Origin: an uncultured Bacteroidales bacterium
GTDB lineage: Bacteria > Bacteroidota > Bacteroidia > Bacteroidales > Paludibacteraceae
Length of the DNA: 14,059 nt
Direction: 5' to 3'
NCBI GenBank assembly: GCA_937892015.1
Contig: CALAUY010000026.1
Span: 1-14,059 of the forward strand
Shown one piece after another: positions 13,797 through 14,059 of this stretch. Numbering within the stretch: position 1 is the first letter of the stretch; every line of letters starts with the position of its first letter. A model generated the notes under the pieces. That model was not told the origin of the DNA. It made no database searches and saw nothing but the letters and a program-made list of their open reading frames with translations. Both the position numbers and the translations under genes were made by a program.

Positions 13797-14059
13797 ATTG
13801 TTTTTTGTGTTAAATTTATTGTGTTAAAAAATGTTATATCTTTGTTTATGTTTTTGTTTAAGTGTGCAAATCGATTTGATTTTCAGCCTATTTACGTTGT
13901 ACTATTTGGCATTATCATCGTTTGCGAGTGCAAAGTTACTATTTTTTTTTCAATTATGCAAGTTTTTGCGCAAAAAAAAATAAAAAAAATGTATTTTTTG
14001 TGTGTTTTTTGTGTTGAGGGGTTACGGAGAAGGTTGAAAAGGAATACTTCTTGTTGCAC
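13797..14059 (-). other. AT-rich intergenic leader upstream of the DUF3078 operon
   Basis: No gene is visible on either strand in these 263 nt. The part next to the DUF3078 start (13797-13925) should be the operon's untranslated leader. It contains a 10-nt direct repeat TTGTGTTAAA (13805-13814 and 13819-13828) and a perfect 12-bp palindrome CAAATCGATTTG (13867-13878). Beyond the promoter, A- and T-tracts (13941-13999) suggest curved DNA or an upstream activating segment. Confidence 0.6.
13931..13962 (-). promoter_or_regulatory. Promoter of the DUF3078, zapB-like, zapA, rny operon
   Basis: On the minus strand TAACTTTG (complement of 13931-13938) is a perfect Bacteroidota -7 element. CTTG (complement of 13959-13962), one mismatch from the -33 TTTG, lies 20 nt upstream. 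Transcription would start near 13924 and give a leader of about 130 nt. The -7 element overlaps a small dyad, TTTGC (13921-13925) and GCAAA (13930-13934). Confidence 0.6.

Noticed and set aside
13837..13844. TATCTTTG on the plus strand as a promoter
   Set aside because: No TTTG lies about 20 nt upstream and no plus-strand gene follows before the window ends.

Overview
The window looks like a chromosomal segment from a member of the order Bacteroidales (phylum Bacteroidota). Family-level placement, perhaps Prevotellaceae or Porphyromonadaceae, is a guess. The evidence is the gene families: a DUF5074/YncE-type surface lipoprotein with a TonB-dependent receptor, a DUF3078 outer-membrane protein, ZapA and RNase Y. 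The promoters also fit the Bacteroidota primary sigma factor pattern (TTTG, about 20 nt, TAnnTTTG). Almost all of the DNA is coding. I see no insertion sequence, phage gene, CRISPR array or tRNA.

Layout. The left edge (1-89) is the 3' end of a 5S rRNA gene and its strong rho-independent terminator, so an rRNA operon ends here. Next on the plus strand come an aldehyde dehydrogenase (180-1706) and a small six-transmembrane voltage-gated-type cation channel (1736-2539). They meet a minus-strand operon (8848 down to 2566) head-on, with only 26 nt between the stop codons. That operon encodes a membrane histidine kinase of NtrY type, a BtuB-like TonB-dependent receptor and a two-part surface lipoprotein whose N-terminal half resembles BtuG. 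Receptor plus lipoprotein look like a corrinoid (vitamin B12) capture and import pair; the substrate is inferred from family resemblance. The kinase gene and a divergent plus-strand pair share a compact, almost perfectly symmetrical bidirectional promoter (8865-8900). The plus-strand pair is an ArsG/CcdA-type membrane transporter with a histidine-rich loop (8924-9775) and the tRNA1(Val) m6A37 methyltransferase TrmN6 (9741-10448).

The right third is one minus-strand operon read from a promoter near 13931-13962. It encodes a DUF3078 outer-membrane beta-barrel, a ZapB-like coiled-coil protein, ZapA and ribonuclease Y. The last three are joined by 4-nt ATGA overlaps, so division-ring factors and the central mRNA-decay nuclease are translationally coupled. 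RNase Y converges on trmN6 with a 13-nt overlap of the 3' ends.

Most of the window is ordinary core genome. The most interesting part is the kinase-receptor-lipoprotein operon. It looks like B12-uptake machinery, but it has no room for a cobalamin riboswitch in its leader, begins with a sensor kinase, and has no response regulator gene in view. The mirror-image promoter, the fused lipoprotein and the channel's TVEGW pore motif also merit a second look.
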